The notes under the pieces are model-generated. The model had not been told where the DNA came from, made no database searches, and worked only from the letters and a program-made list of their open reading frames with translations. DNA of 64,000 nt. Source: Mucilaginibacter defluvii (lineage in GTDB: Bacteria; Bacteroidota; Bacteroidia; Sphingobacteriales; Sphingobacteriaceae). How positions within the stretch are numbered: the stretch's first letter is position 1; each line of letters starts with the position of its first letter. The stretch covers positions 1,143,193 through 1,207,192 of the forward strand of contig NZ_BAABJI010000001.1 in the NCBI RefSeq assembly GCF_039543225.1. Reading direction: 5' to 3'. Below, in pieces: positions 27,002 to 37,239 of this stretch. Made by a program: the position numbers and the translations under genes.

Positions 27002-28191
27002 AAACTTTCTTTTCCGGGCTGATTGTTATATGCCTGCTTGTATTGGCGACCCCTGCGTTTGCGCAGGATGGCACCATAATCGGTAAGGTTACCACCGCAG
27101 GCGGAAAGCAACCCCTGGCCAAAGCCAGTGTGTTTTTAAACAATGCTACGTTCGGCACTACCTCGGCAGATGATGGATCATTTACCTTACGCGGGGTGAA
27201 GCCCGGCCAATACCAATTGGTAGTAACCAGCGTGGGTTACCAGGAAGCGGTGCAAACAGTGATGGTTAGCAATACAACGCTTACGCTGAATATCGATCTT
27301 AAGCAAAAAAATATGATGCTGCGCGAGGTGGTGATCATGACGGATGCTGACTGGAAAAAGAATTACGAAATATTTAAGCAGGATTTTATCGGCACTTCCG
27401 AAAACTCGAAGAAGTGCTATGTGGTTAACCCGCGGGTAGTAAGCTTATCTTATAAAAGCTCTAAAAAAACATTGGAGGCTTTCACGGACGAATTTTTAGT
27501 GGTAGAGAACCGTGCGCTGGGCTACCGGGTGAAATACATGATTAATGACTTCAAAACCGATAAGCTGAACGGGATCATATCATACGAGGGTAGGGCGCTG
27601 TTTGAGCAGTTGCCGGGCAGCGAAGCCCAAAAACAAAAATGGCGTGAGAAACGGAAGGAGGCTTACTACGGCTCGGCAAAACATTTCTTCCGTTCGGTTT
27701 ATGCCGATACGTTTGAGGATGACGGTTTTATTGTAAAGCCATTTATGCGCGAGCCAAACCCCGAACGCGCCCCCGAGGAGCTGATACAACGCAAAATAAA
27801 GCAATTCAGAACCACTAACCGCGATTCGGCAAACTACTGGATCAACATGTCAAACATGCCTAAGTATTACCATGAGATGCTGGGCAAGGAGCTGTTAAAA
27901 CGTAACCAGTTCTTCTTTAAAACTAATGATCCGGGTATATTCGGTTTAGGGGTAAACAAGTACATGCTTTATGTGATCTACACCAAAAAGCACGAGGAAA
28001 CCAACTTCAGGGACCTGTACCGACCGCTGGATATGGAAAACTTCGAGATAAGTACAATGACTTTCCCTAAGCCTGTTATTTATTTTGATATGAATGGGCG
28101 CGTATTGCAGGATCCGCCAATGGTGGAGGGCACATGGTCAAAAGCCAAACTGGCCGAATTGCTACCGCTTGATTATATGCCCGGTGATTGA
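26989..28191 (+). CDS. Exported CarboxypepD_reg-like domain protein
   Basis: A 400-residue exported protein. A signal peptide (about residues 1-25, ending TPAFAQ) is followed by one carboxypeptidase-regulatory-like beta-sandwich (IIGKVTTAGGKQPLAKASVF, GSFTLRGVKPGQYQLVVTSV). A roughly 290-residue domain of unknown function completes it. Bacteroidetes use this domain at the front of TonB-dependent receptors, but no plug or barrel follows here. Its 13-base overlap with ccmB implies translational coupling. Whether it works in cytochrome maturation or only travels with it is unknown. Confidence 0.8.
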   Translation: MARLKTFFSGLIVICLLVLATPAFAQDGTIIGKVTTAGGKQPLAKASVFLNNATFGTTSADDGSFTLRGVKPGQYQLVVTSVGYQEAVQTVMVSNTTLTLNIDLKQKNMMLREVVIMTDADWKKNYEIFKQDFIGTSENSKKCYVVNPRVVSLSYKSSKKTLEAFTDEFLVVENRALGYRVKYMINDFKTDKLNGIISYEGRALFEQLPGSEAQKQKWREKRKEAYYGSAKHFFRSVYADTFEDDGFIVKPFMREPNPERAPEELIQRKIKQFRTTNRDSANYWINMSNMPKYYHEMLGKELLKRNQFFFKTNDPGIFGLGVNKYMLYVIYTKKHEETNFRDLYRPLDMENFEISTMTFPKPVIYFDMNGRVLQDPPMVEGTWSKAKLAELLPLDYMPGD

Positions 28192-28265
28192 GTTTTTAGG
28201 CATAATATGACCTGAAATTATCAATACCGTATAGGCCGCTTCCGGCGTTCTATATTAAAAATTGT

Positions 28266-28273
28266 TACATTTG
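28266..28273 (+). promoter_or_regulatory. Candidate -7 box upstream of ccmC
   Basis: TACATTTG matches TAnnTTTG and lies 17 bases before the ATG at 28291. It would give a short leader and separate ccmC/ccmD expression from ccmB. Confidence 0.45.
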
Positions 28274-28290
28274 TCGCCACAAGTTATTTT

Positions 28291-28962
28291 ATGAAGTTTA
28301 TGTACCAAACATGGTGGAAAGTGCTGGCCGTACTGCTGGTATTAACAACCGTCATAGCCGGTTTTTTGATACAGGTGCCACGTTTGCCCATCGTTCATGA
28401 AACCATCCGTAATACATTTTTTCATGTGCCTATGTGGATGGCCATGTTCATCGTGTTCATTATATCGGTAGTGTATAGTATAAAATATCTTCGTTCGGCC
28501 GATCCAAAACACGACCTGATAGCGGTTGAATGCGTAAATGTTGGCGTTTTCTTTTTCATATTAGGCCTCATTACCGGTATGATATGGGCACGCAATACCT
28601 GGGGCGAGTACTGGAGTAATGACCCTAAACAGAACAGTGCCGCCATTGCATTTTTGTTGTACTGTGCTTACCTCGTGCTGCGTAATGCAATAGATGAAGA
28701 GCAGAAACGAGCACGTATATCGGCCATCTATAACATTTTTGCTTTCCCGGTAATGATTGTGCTTATTATGGTACTACCCCGCATGACGGATTCATTACAT
28801 CCCGGTAATGGTGGTAACCCGGCTTTTAGTAAAATTACCGATAACAACGTACGTATGATTTTATATGTAGGTTTTATCGCCTGGAGTTTAATGGCAGTTT
28901 GGATAGCCACCCTGCGCTACCGCATCCGCCTGATTGAATACAAACAGAATTCCCTTGATTAA
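28291..28962 (+). CDS. ccmC: Haem-handling protein CcmC/CcsA family
   Basis: A 223-residue inner-membrane protein with six helices that binds haem at the periplasmic face for export to CcmE. The tryptophan-rich WWD motif, usually WGxxWxWD, reads TWGEYWSNDPKQ, so the third Trp is Asn. Two His residues in conserved loops (IVHETIRNTFFHVPMWMAM and DSLHPGNG) fit the haem ligands. Its stop overlaps the start of the CcmD-like gene by one base, so the two are translationally coupled. Confidence 0.9.
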   Translation: MKFMYQTWWKVLAVLLVLTTVIAGFLIQVPRLPIVHETIRNTFFHVPMWMAMFIVFIISVVYSIKYLRSADPKHDLIAVECVNVGVFFFILGLITGMIWARNTWGEYWSNDPKQNSAAIAFLLYCAYLVLRNAIDEEQKRARISAIYNIFAFPVMIVLIMVLPRMTDSLHPGNGGNPAFSKITDNNVRMILYVGFIAWSLMAVWIATLRYRIRLIEYKQNSLD

Positions 28963-29174
28963 TGATGAAGAAATTATTCTCCCTGATAGTATTGTTGTTA
29001 AGCGTTACCGCCGTTTTCGCCCAAAATGGCGCCGATATTGAAATGGCCGACACGCTGCGCAGCTCCGGCAAAATATACGTTGTAGTGGCTACTTTGGCCA
29101 TTATTTTCGTTGGTTTGGCCATTTATTTGTTCTCGATAGATAAAAGATTAAAAAAAGTCGAAAACGAAAAATAG
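28962..29174 (+). CDS. ccmD: CcmD family small membrane protein
   Basis: A 70-residue protein with a cleavable-looking N-terminal signal (KKLFSLIVLLLSVTAVFAQ) and a single membrane helix (IYVVVATLAIIFVGLAIYLF) followed by a basic tail (SIDKRLKKVENEK). This matches the Bacteroidetes CcmD family, which retains CcmC-CcmAB-haem complexes in Gram-negative systems. The start overlaps the ccmC stop by one base; a second ATG three bases later is equally possible. No terminator was seen before the gdhA promoter. Confidence 0.83.
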   Translation: MMKKLFSLIVLLLSVTAVFAQNGADIEMADTLRSSGKIYVVVATLAIIFVGLAIYLFSIDKRLKKVENEK

Positions 29175-29257
29175 TTCAAAAATTTAGTTTGTGTTGTTTA
29201 AACATTGGTTTAAATTGATTGTTATGTAGTGTAGCCAAAACACTATGGGTTTTAACA

Positions 29258-29290
29258 TTTGCAGTTGTGCTAAAATTTGTGTCAACTTTG
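29258..29290 (+). promoter_or_regulatory. Candidate promoter of the glutamate dehydrogenase gene
   Basis: TTTG at 29258-29261 is spaced 21 bases from CAACTTTG at 29283-29290, one base off the TAnnTTTG consensus. The spacing is right for a Bacteroidetes -33/-7 pair. The leader would be about 40 bases. Confidence 0.4.
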
Positions 29291-29332
29291 CGCATATATT
29301 AACACCCAATTATTTACTCATACCAAATATCT

Positions 29333-30763
29333 ATGTCAGATAATTCGTTATTAGATCAGAATACACACTTTTTTGGTGACGTATGCAAGAACTTTGACTA
29401 CGCCGCTAAATTTACCAAACATGATGCCGGCCTGCTCGATCAGATCAGGTCATGCAACAGCGTTTACCGTTTCCGTTTCCCTATACGCCGCGGCAACGGC
29501 TTCGAGGTTATTGATGCCTGGCGTGTGGAGCACTCACACCATCAATCGCCAACAAAAGGCGGTATACGTTACAGCGAGTTTGTAAACGAGGATGAGGTGA
29601 TGGCACTTGCTGCGCTCATGACGTATAAATGCGCCATTGTTAACGTGCCATTTGGTGGCGCTAAAGGCGGTATCCGCATCAACCCTAAAAGCTACAGCGT
29701 GCAGGAGTTGGAAAACATTACCCGTCGTTACACTGTCGAACTTATAAAAAAGAATTTTATAGGCCCCAGCATTGACGTACCCGCACCTGATTATGGTACC
29801 GGTGAGCGCGAAATGAGTTGGATTGCCGATACTTACGCTACCATGAACCCCGGTCAGTTAGATGCCATGGGTTCGGTAACCGGAAAGCCTATTGCGCTGC
29901 ATGGTATACAGGGCCGCCGTGAAGCTACCGGCCGTGGCGTGGCTATCTCTATCCGCGAGTGTGTTGGCGTTGCTGAGGATATGCAGAAACTGGGTTTGCC
30001 AACAGGTATTTCAGGCAAACGCATTATTGTGCAGGGCTTGGGTAACGTAGGTTTTTACACCGCTAAATTTTTACAGGAGTACGGCGGCGTTATAGTTGGC
30101 ATTTGCGAGTTTGAAGGCGCCATTTATAATGCTGATGGCTTGGATGTGGAAGCTGTTTTCCAGCACCGCAAGGCAACAGGTTCAATTTTAGGCTATGCCG
30201 GCGCTAAGCAGGAGTTTAAAAACTCCGGTGAAGGCCTGGAGCAGCCGTGCGATATTCTGGTACCTGCCGCTTTAGAGAACCAGATAACTGCCGAGAATGC
30301 AGACCGTATACAGGCTAAAATTATAGCTGAAGGCGCTAACGGTCCGACAACTCCGGAAGCGGAAGCCATATTTTACGCTAAAGGTGGTATTATTATCCCG
30401 GATATGTATGCCAACGCGGGTGGTGTAACTGTATCATACTTTGAGTGGTTGAAAAACCTTTCGCACGTGGCGTTCGGTCGTATCAATCGCCGGTTCGAGG
30501 AGAATAACAACCTTAACCTGGTAAACATGGTTGAGGGTATCACCGGTATATCATTAACGCCTGCTCAGCGTGCAACTATCGTTAAAGGGTCGTCGGAACT
30601 GGAACTTGTTAACTCAGGTTTGGAAGATACCATGATCCGCTCGTACCACGAGATACGTGAAACTTATAAGCTGGAAAAAATTGATACCCTGCGTACGGCG
30701 GCCTTTGTTGGCGCTATTAACAAAATAGCTGTATCGTACCAAAACCTCGGTGTTTGGCCATAA
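29333..30763 (+). CDS. Glutamate dehydrogenase (Glu/Leu/Phe/Val dehydrogenase family)
   Basis: A 476-residue cytoplasmic enzyme interconverting glutamate and 2-oxoglutarate with ammonia. The substrate domain contains [20 protein letters not shown] and the catalytic-lysine segment [11 protein letters not shown]. The nucleotide domain contains [17 protein letters not shown] and [11 protein letters not shown], and later [14 protein letters not shown]. These are typical of the hexameric family. Cofactor preference cannot be read with certainty. The gene stands alone between a promoter at 29258 and a terminator at 30790. Confidence 0.93.
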   Translation: MSDNSLLDQNTHFFGDVCKNFDYAAKFTKHDAGLLDQIRSCNSVYRFRFPIRRGNGFEVIDAWRVEHSHHQSPTKGGIRYSEFVNEDEVMALAALMTYKCAIVNVPFGGAKGGIRINPKSYSVQELENITRRYTVELIKKNFIGPSIDVPAPDYGTGEREMSWIADTYATMNPGQLDAMGSVTGKPIALHGIQGRREATGRGVAISIRECVGVAEDMQKLGLPTGISGKRIIVQGLGNVGFYTAKFLQEYGGVIVGICEFEGAIYNADGLDVEAVFQHRKATGSILGYAGAKQEFKNSGEGLEQPCDILVPAALENQITAENADRIQAKIIAEGANGPTTPEAEAIFYAKGGIIIPDMYANAGGVTVSYFEWLKNLSHVAFGRINRRFEENNNLNLVNMVEGITGISLTPAQRATIVKGSSELELVNSGLEDTMIRSYHEIRETYKLEKIDTLRTAAFVGAINKIAVSYQNLGVWP

Positions 30764-30789
30764 TTACAGCCGCAAAATATGTTTATCAG

Positions 30790-30824
30790 CGCCGTTGCAT
30801 TTCAATGCAGCGGCGTTTTGCTTT
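30790..30824 (+). terminator. Intrinsic terminator of the glutamate dehydrogenase gene
   Basis: CGCCGTTGCATT (30790-30801) pairs with AATGCAGCGGCG (30804-30815), with one G-U pair, followed by TTTTGCTTT. It starts 26 bases after the stop codon. Confidence 0.85.
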
Positions 30825-30920
30825 AGCGAAATTATAACCGGGGCATGATAGAGTTACCGTTTGTTTAACACAGATTTGCATTTAACGAAAACAAATCATC
30901 GCCCGTAAAATTAATATTAA

Positions 30921-32933
30921 ATGAACCATCTGGCTAATTCAACATCACCATACTTACTTCAGCACGTTAATAATCCGGTTGACTGGTACCCATGGGGGCC
31001 TGAGGCTTTGCAAAAAGCCAGGGATGAAAACAAGCTGATACTGGTAAGTATTGGTTACTCTGCCTGTCACTGGTGCCACGTAATGGAACACGAGAGTTTT
31101 GAGGATAAGCAAGTGGCCGCCGTAATGAACGAGTACTTCGTGTGCATTAAGGTTGACCGTGAGGAACGCCCCGATGTAGACCAGATTTATATGAGTGCCG
31201 TGCAATTGATGACCGGTCGGGGTGGTTGGCCGTTAAACTGCATCTGCCTGCCCGATCAGCGGCCTATTTACGGCGGTACCTACTTCCGTAAAAATGAATG
31301 GACATCCTTATTGTTTAACCTCGCCGATTTTTATAAGCAAAAACCAAAGGAGGCGGAAGAGTATGCGGTGAAATTAACCGAAGGCATTAATCAATACGAG
31401 TCGGTTGATTTTATTGAGAAAACAGAAGATAGGTACACACAAAAGGATCTGCAAACGATTATCAATAACTGGAAAAAGTATTTTGATAACGTTGAAGGCG
31501 GCTTTGGCGCGGCGCCCAAGTTCCCGATGCCTAACAGCTGGATCAGCCTGATGCGTTACGCGCATCTAAGCAAGGATGCCGAGGTGACAGCCGCGGTGGA
31601 ACTGACATTAAAAAAGATGGCTTACGGTGGCATTTACGATCATGTAGGCGGCGGTTTTGCACGTTACGCGGTTGACGGGCACTGGCATGTGCCGCATTTC
31701 GAAAAGATGCTATATGATAACGGGCAGCTGTTAAGCCTTTATGCCGAGGCCCATAGCTGGAAGCCAGATATGCTTTACAAGCAGGTGGCTACAGAAATCA
31801 CTGAGTTCGTTTTACGCGAGCTCACATCAGAGGATGGTGGCTTTTATTCGGCGCTTGATGCGGACAGCGAAGGGGTAGAGGGCAAGTTTTACACATTTAC
31901 TAAAGCTGAATTGTACCAAATTCTTGGTGATGATGCAGATCTGTTCAATATTTATTATAACGTTACTGAAAATGGTAACTGGGAGGAAGAACGTACCAAT
32001 GTATTTTTCCGTAACCGGGATGATGAATCGTTAGCTGCTGATCTTGGGCTTAGTGTGGATGACCTGCAACGAAAAATACGTATACTCCGCGAACGCTTGC
32101 TTGATGCCCGTGGTTTACGCGTAAGGCCGGGGTTGGATAACAAGATTTTAGCCTCCTGGAACGGGTTGATGCTGAAAGGGCTTTGCGATGCCTACCGTGC
32201 TTTTGGTGAGGCTGAATATCTGCAATATGCTTTGTCAAATGCTAACTTTATATTGAATAACCTGATTACTTCTGCAGGTAAATTATCCCGTTTGTACAAA
32301 ACGGATATACCGGGCGGCGAGGGTTTGGCTTTTCTGGATGATTATGCTAATGTTATCGATGCTTTTATTACTCTGTATGAGGTTACATTTGATGAAGAAT
32401 GGATAACCAAAGCACGTAGCCTTGCTGATGTAGCAGTCAATAATTTCTATGATGAAGAGGGCGGCATATTCTTTTACACTGCTGCTGATGATGAACTGCT
32501 GATTGCCCGTAAATCAGAAATAATGGATGGTGTAACGCCTGCATCAAACTCAACCATGGCGCGTAACCTTAAAAAGCTCGGGCTTTTGTTTGACAATGAG
32601 CAATACCTGGAAGTTTCGGCACAGTTACTGCGGAATATTATGCCGTACCTGGGTAAGTATGGCTCGGTTTACTCTAACTGGATCATGCTGCTTACGGATG
32701 AGGTTTACGGGGTGTATGAAGTGGCGGTAACCGGTGATGATTTTGAAAACCATCGCCGTGATATTGAGAAAAAGTATATTCCCAATAAAATAATGTTGGG
32801 TGGCACCGCGGGAAGTTTACCTTTGCTGCAAGGGAAGTTTGGGGATGAAACACAAATTTTTGTGTGCCGCGATAAAACCTGCGGCTTACCATCCACAACT
32901 GTTAACGAGGCTTTAAAACAAATTGAAGCCTGA
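30921..32933 (+). CDS. DUF255 thioredoxin-like protein (YyaL/SPATA20 family)
   Basis: A 670-residue cytoplasmic protein. The N-terminal thioredoxin-like domain ([20 protein letters not shown]) has a CHWC active site at Cys49 and Cys52 within [14 protein letters not shown]. The rest folds as an alpha/alpha barrel related to glycosidases and cellobiose epimerases, with [20 protein letters not shown] and [16 protein letters not shown]. The family is widely conserved, but its substrate is not established. The 157 bases upstream contain the gdhA terminator; slyD follows after 24 bases. Confidence 0.9.
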   Translation: MNHLANSTSPYLLQHVNNPVDWYPWGPEALQKARDENKLILVSIGYSACHWCHVMEHESFEDKQVAAVMNEYFVCIKVDREERPDVDQIYMSAVQLMTGRGGWPLNCICLPDQRPIYGGTYFRKNEWTSLLFNLADFYKQKPKEAEEYAVKLTEGINQYESVDFIEKTEDRYTQKDLQTIINNWKKYFDNVEGGFGAAPKFPMPNSWISLMRYAHLSKDAEVTAAVELTLKKMAYGGIYDHVGGGFARYAVDGHWHVPHFEKMLYDNGQLLSLYAEAHSWKPDMLYKQVATEITEFVLRELTSEDGGFYSALDADSEGVEGKFYTFTKAELYQILGDDADLFNIYYNVTENGNWEEERTNVFFRNRDDESLAADLGLSVDDLQRKIRILRERLLDARGLRVRPGLDNKILASWNGLMLKGLCDAYRAFGEAEYLQYALSNANFILNNLITSAGKLSRLYKTDIPGGEGLAFLDDYANVIDAFITLYEVTFDEEWITKARSLADVAVNNFYDEEGGIFFYTAADDELLIARKSEIMDGVTPASNSTMARNLKKLGLLFDNEQYLEVSAQLLRNIMPYLGKYGSVYSNWIMLLTDEVYGVYEVAVTGDDFENHRRDIEKKYIPNKIMLGGTAGSLPLLQGKFGDETQIFVCRDKTCGLPSTTVNEALKQIEA

Positions 32934-32957
32934 TTACTTATATTAAAAACGACTATA

Positions 32958-33455
32958 ATGAAAATTGAACCAAAGCACGTAGTATCATTAACATATGACT
33001 TGTATGTTGACAACAACGGTACCGAAGAAAAAGTAGAAAGCGCGACCGAGGAGCAACCACTTACCTTTTTATATGGTGCAGGCCAGATGCTGCCAAAATT
33101 TGAAGAGAACTTAAGCACGCATTCAACCGGTGACAGCTATGAGTTTCGCCTCACTGCCGAAGATGCGTATGGTGAATATGACGAAGAGGCTGTTGCCAAT
33201 TTGCCAAAAGAAATGTTTGAAGGAGCAGAAATCCCGGAGATAGGATCGATCATCCCGTTACAGGACAACAATGGCAACCGTTTCCGTGGCCAGGTGGTAT
33301 CAGTAGCGGAGGATGCGGTTATTGTGGATTTAAACCACCCGATGGCTGGTCAGGAATTGCACTTTAAAGGCACTATACTGAACGTACGCCCGGCAACCGA
33401 AGAGGAACTGGCCCATGGCCATGCCCACGGTCCGGATGGTCATCACGATCACTAA
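32958..33455 (+). CDS. slyD: SlyD-type FKBP peptidyl-prolyl cis-trans isomerase
   Basis: A 165-residue chaperone-isomerase. The FKBP part (LTYDLYVDNNGTEEKVESAT, FLYGAGQMLPKFEENL) is interrupted by the insert-in-flap domain (DAYGEYDEEAVANLPKEMF) and ends in GQELHFKGTILNVRPATEEE. The His-rich tail HGHAHGPDGHHDH should bind Ni2+ or Zn2+. It probably shares a transcript with the DUF255 gene and ends in a strong terminator. Confidence 0.93.
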   Translation: MKIEPKHVVSLTYDLYVDNNGTEEKVESATEEQPLTFLYGAGQMLPKFEENLSTHSTGDSYEFRLTAEDAYGEYDEEAVANLPKEMFEGAEIPEIGSIIPLQDNNGNRFRGQVVSVAEDAVIVDLNHPMAGQELHFKGTILNVRPATEEELAHGHAHGPDGHHDH

Positions 33456-33461
33456 GATCAT

Positions 33462-33500
33462 AAAGCAAAAGAGGCGCCTGACAGGCGCCTCTTTTGCTTT
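33462..33500. terminator. Strong bidirectional terminator, perfect 18-bp stem
   Basis: An 18-base arm at 33462-33479 is perfectly complementary to 33483-33500 around a 3-base loop. Its core is GAGGCGCCT/AGGCGCCTC, with A-rich and T-rich outer ends. It sits between the convergent slyD (+) and the gene at 33503 (-) and can end both. Confidence 0.93.
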
Positions 33501-33502
33501 TG

Positions 33503-34195
33503 TTAAAATAAAACTCTGCCCCGGCTATCAAACCGGCAGGTAACTATAATCGTCATACCTACGTTTTGGCCGTTTTTGGATGCAGGCAAAAATATTTTAT
33601 CCTCAGGCTCAATCGCGTCTAAAGGCATATCTGCAACCTTATTGATATTAATAAAACCACCCGGCCGTGTTATCCTGATCTTAAAATCCGCAAGGCGCCC
33701 GCCCGGGCTAACTAATAATTCAACCGTAGCGACAAGTGTGGTATAATCAAATTCCTCTAACCCGGCAGGCATTTGTATCAGCTTTACGTATGGCATGTAG
33801 CCAAAATATACGCTTCCGGGTTTTATAGGTGGCGCTATAGCATCGTTAGGTTTTATCTCGTCGTCTATAATATATCTTACCGAGCGCATGGTATCAACAG
33901 GAGAGGAGTATACGATAGCATGTTTGTCGTAATCATAATTTTGCAGCAGTTGCCCGGTCTTGCTGTAATAATGCCACATGCCTACCCGCTTGCCGCGCTC
34001 GTAACGGCCACTTGCTATTACCGTTTTTTTACGGTAGATGGCCTGGTAAAACCCATGCCTGATTGAGGGGCTATCCGCTAAAACAGAATATCGTTCCTGC
34101 ACATCCTGTATCAGCTTCTCATCCCGTTTTTGTGTTACCTGTGCAAATAAATTCAACGTAGTTACGCAAAGCAATAAGGCAAAAAAGTATTTCAT
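33503..34195 (-). CDS. Exported protein with a YwqK/MORN-like repeat, unknown function
   Basis: A 230-residue protein with a signal peptide (MKYFFALLLCVTTLNLFAQ). The middle contains a YwqK-like repeat (GRYERGKRVGMWHYYSKTGQ). The C-terminal part (VATVELLVSPGGRLADFKIR, IIVTCRFDSRGRVLF) resembles the TonB-C-like folds found in Bacteroidetes periplasmic proteins, but has no proline-rich region or membrane anchor. Function unknown. It lies downstream of a large outer-membrane barrel gene on the same strand (60-base gap). Confidence 0.7.
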   Translation of the reverse strand: MKYFFALLLCVTTLNLFAQVTQKRDEKLIQDVQERYSVLADSPSIRHGFYQAIYRKKTVIASGRYERGKRVGMWHYYSKTGQLLQNYDYDKHAIVYSSPVDTMRSVRYIIDDEIKPNDAIAPPIKPGSVYFGYMPYVKLIQMPAGLEEFDYTTLVATVELLVSPGGRLADFKIRITRPGGFININKVADMPLDAIEPEDKIFLPASKNGQNVGMTIIVTCRFDSRGRVLF

Positions 34196-34255
34196 CGTTA
34201 TTAGAATAAAAAAAGCCGGCTTAGGTTTATTTTCTAAAAAAATAATTTTTGCGCT

Positions 34256-37045
34256 TTATCCTCTGCGTCCCCCTCCGCCACCTCCGCCGTTGCCGCGTCC
34301 ACCTCGTTCAGCGCCGCCTTCCCGGCGTTCGTCACGATTACCGCCACCCATACCACGGCCCGCAAATTTGCGGAAACGGTAGCTAAATGTAAACAAAAAG
34401 TATCGCCCCAAACGGTTAGTCCGCGAATCCACAGTTACATTACCGTTTACTGAACGGCTGATACCGGTATTCTGGTTCAGCAAATCAAACCCTTGTAGCC
34501 TGAACGATGCTGAATTTTGTGCCAGAAACTGGTACTCTATATAAGTGCTAATAATAGCCGGGTTAACACTGCGCGAGCCAAAGCCGCTGTTTATTTGTTT
34601 GTATATATTGTAACCCAGTATCCACCCATCAAAAAAGTAATTGCGGCCATCAAGACCAATATTCCAGGTATTCACGTTGCGGTTAAGCGGGCGTTCATCA
34701 TTAGTTAAACTATTTTTTGAGGTATTAATGCTATAGCTACCGCTAATCTCGGTGTCCATCACACTATCAATATCTGCGCGGAATTTTAAGCCCTGTGTTA
34801 AAACAAGATTTTTAACCAGGTTACGTTCATTCTCAATAAATGTTACCTGATTATTATAATTGCTACTTCCGTTAAGCGACACCGTGAACGATTTATTGGT
34901 AAAGGGTTTGGTGGTAAAAGCATAATTGCCGTTGAGGGAGTAAAACCCATCGGTATTTAAATAGCGGGTTTCCTGTATTAAACGCCCGGTGCCCGAGGTA
35001 TCATCAAGCCTGACAGGTTTGGTGTTTGATACGATATTATTAGAAGTGGTATTATAATCTACATTAACAAATAATGAATTGCCGCTTTGTACATTAAACT
35101 GGTTAAAGCGCAGGCTGTAACGCATGTTAAACTCCGGCTTCAGGTCAGGGTTGCCATACACCCGGTTCTGCGGATTTGAAAGGTCGGGCTTAGGTTGTAA
35201 CTGATAAAAGCTGGGTTGCTGGTTTGAGCCGTTAAAGTTAAAGGTAAGCGTACGGTTAGGTGTAAACTTGTAAATAAAATTGGCGTTAGGTATATAATTA
35301 ACCGTATTGCGCGATGTACGTGTCCCCTGAAACTCGCCCTGCAAAGTAGTAGGTTGTAAACCCATACCCAGTGTTAAATTGTACTTAGTTTTAATGCTCC
35401 GCAAGTTTAAACCAAAACGGTTATTAATAAACTGGTAATTATAGACCGTGCTTAACGAATCAACATAAGTGAGCTCGTTGGTGTACGGATTAATACGATA
35501 GTTAAAACGATCGTTCTTGTTATCGGTATAACTATAATTGTAATTAGCTTCTAAAAAGGTGGTTTGGCTGAGTGGCTCTGTATATGAAAGGCTTGCTCCG
35601 AAGCGATCCGTTGAGCCGGCGGTATTTATCTGCTGATATATGGTATCGCGCAAGCCGTTTTGCTGATTTTGGGCGTTGTATAAATCCTGCGAACGGTTGG
35701 TGTTGTCAGATGAATTCGCATTCAGGTTGATACTGAAATTGCGGCCCTTTTTTTTGAACCGGTGATTAAACAAAAAATTACCCCCGTAGTTAGGCGAGCG
35801 GTTATTGCCGTTATTATATTGCTGCCCAACATCGGTAACGCCATTTCGGTTATTTATAAAGTCGAGCTTATTGTCATTACCTGATGTGCTGAGGCTAAAG
35901 TTAGGGCTAATCTTAAAAAAATTAAGGGTATCAGGTTTGTATTCCAGGTTAAAATCAACGTGATGGCTGGTGTTCCAATTGGTGTTATTGCTTTGGTTGT
36001 TACGGGTAATAGCCCCTGAAGTGTAAAGTTCTTCCCTTAGGGATGATGAGATAGTATTGCGGTCATTGTCATCAATACTATAACGTCCGTCAAATTTTAT
36101 TTTCTTCCCAAATTCATTACTGTACCTTACCTGTCCGGATCGCTGCGTGTTTATACCGTTTTGGTTACCATCGGTATTATTAAAATTTCCCAGTACTGAA
36201 ATTTGTTCCTGATTGTTAAAATGATTGGCAAATACGCGGGTGTTAAAGCGTTTCTCATTACCAACACCGGCGTTTAAGCGGCCAAAGTTGCCAACGTTAC
36301 GGTTCTTTTTAATAGTGATGTTTAATATTTTGGCGGGTTCGCCGGTTTTTATACCGGTTAGGTTAGCTTGGTCGCCATAGTCATCAATTACCTGTATGTT
36401 CTCCACAATATCGGCCGGCAGGTTTTGCGTGGCCAGTTTAGGGTCGCCCGCAAAAAAGTCTTTACCGTTTACACGTACCTTGGTAACCGCCTTGCCGTGC
36501 GCGTTGATGTTGCCATCTTTATCAACCTCAATGCCGGGCATTTTCTTCAGCAGGTCCTCGGTCGGGGAGCCGTCTCGCACCTTATAGGCCGCGGCATTGT
36601 ATTCTACAGTATCCTGCTTTATAGTGATAGGTGGTTTGATCGCGGTAATATTTACAATACTCAACAGGTTATATTGCGTTTTTAATTTAATAGGTTTTAA
36701 ACTGGCTGATGCCTCGTCGGTTAGCTTAAATTCACCTTTGTATATTTCATAGCCGATACCGGTTATGGTAAGTTTAAAAGTGCTGCCCTTTACCGCCGGA
36801 AACTTGAATTTTCCTTCCATATCGGTCGCGACGCTCATGCTGTCGGTAGGTGTTATCAGCTTAACGCTGATACCGGGTAGCGTAACGTTGGCACTATCAA
36901 CTACTGAGCCAGTAACCTGGCGGGCAGTTTGTGCATGTACGGTTATAAAAAGTGTAAGTGTAAAAAAGGTAAGTAGTAGTTTTTTCAAGTGGCTAAGGGG
37001 GTTAGTTGGGGTGTTGGACGATGAAGATACCGCATAGTTTAACAC
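34256..37045 (-). CDS. TonB-dependent-receptor-like outer-membrane beta-barrel protein
   Basis: A 929-residue outer-membrane protein. After the signal peptide (LKKLLLTFFTLTLFITVHAQ) comes a carboxypeptidase-regulatory-like domain (VTGSVVDSANVTLPGISVKL), then a plug-like domain (EDLLKKMPGIEVDKDGNINA, VTKVRVNGKDFFAGDPKLAT). A long Tyr/Asn-rich barrel of the OMP_b-brl_3 type follows. The C-terminus is an unusual Gly/Arg-rich tail with a run of glycines. No TonB box or SusD partner is visible, so cargo is unknown. The 5' start is uncertain: the ATG at 37045 adds 19 residues before the signal peptide, and a TTG at 36988 would give a compact signal. Confidence 0.87.
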   Translation of the reverse strand: MLNYAVSSSSNTPTNPLSHLKKLLLTFFTLTLFITVHAQTARQVTGSVVDSANVTLPGISVKLITPTDSMSVATDMEGKFKFPAVKGSTFKLTITGIGYEIYKGEFKLTDEASASLKPIKLKTQYNLLSIVNITAIKPPITIKQDTVEYNAAAYKVRDGSPTEDLLKKMPGIEVDKDGNINAHGKAVTKVRVNGKDFFAGDPKLATQNLPADIVENIQVIDDYGDQANLTGIKTGEPAKILNITIKKNRNVGNFGRLNAGVGNEKRFNTRVFANHFNNQEQISVLGNFNNTDGNQNGINTQRSGQVRYSNEFGKKIKFDGRYSIDDNDRNTISSSLREELYTSGAITRNNQSNNTNWNTSHHVDFNLEYKPDTLNFFKISPNFSLSTSGNDNKLDFINNRNGVTDVGQQYNNGNNRSPNYGGNFLFNHRFKKKGRNFSINLNANSSDNTNRSQDLYNAQNQQNGLRDTIYQQINTAGSTDRFGASLSYTEPLSQTTFLEANYNYSYTDNKNDRFNYRINPYTNELTYVDSLSTVYNYQFINNRFGLNLRSIKTKYNLTLGMGLQPTTLQGEFQGTRTSRNTVNYIPNANFIYKFTPNRTLTFNFNGSNQQPSFYQLQPKPDLSNPQNRVYGNPDLKPEFNMRYSLRFNQFNVQSGNSLFVNVDYNTTSNNIVSNTKPVRLDDTSGTGRLIQETRYLNTDGFYSLNGNYAFTTKPFTNKSFTVSLNGSSNYNNQVTFIENERNLVKNLVLTQGLKFRADIDSVMDTEISGSYSINTSKNSLTNDERPLNRNVNTWNIGLDGRNYFFDGWILGYNIYKQINSGFGSRSVNPAIISTYIEYQFLAQNSASFRLQGFDLLNQNTGISRSVNGNVTVDSRTNRLGRYFLFTFSYRFRKFAGRGMGGGNRDERREGGAERGGRGNGGGGGGGRRG

Positions 37046-37239
37046 CCCCGTACAGTGTAATATAAATGTTGCACTAAAAATGTTTGGCAGACAATTAAAC
37101 CCTCATTTATGCGTTTGAGTATTATAATCTCTCAGCAAGTATATTCACACGCGTTGTAAGATTTTTACATTAGTGTGATAAATAATACTTATCTTCCCAC
37201 TTTCCTAATAGTTTAAAAATTTAAATCCATTTCAAATTT

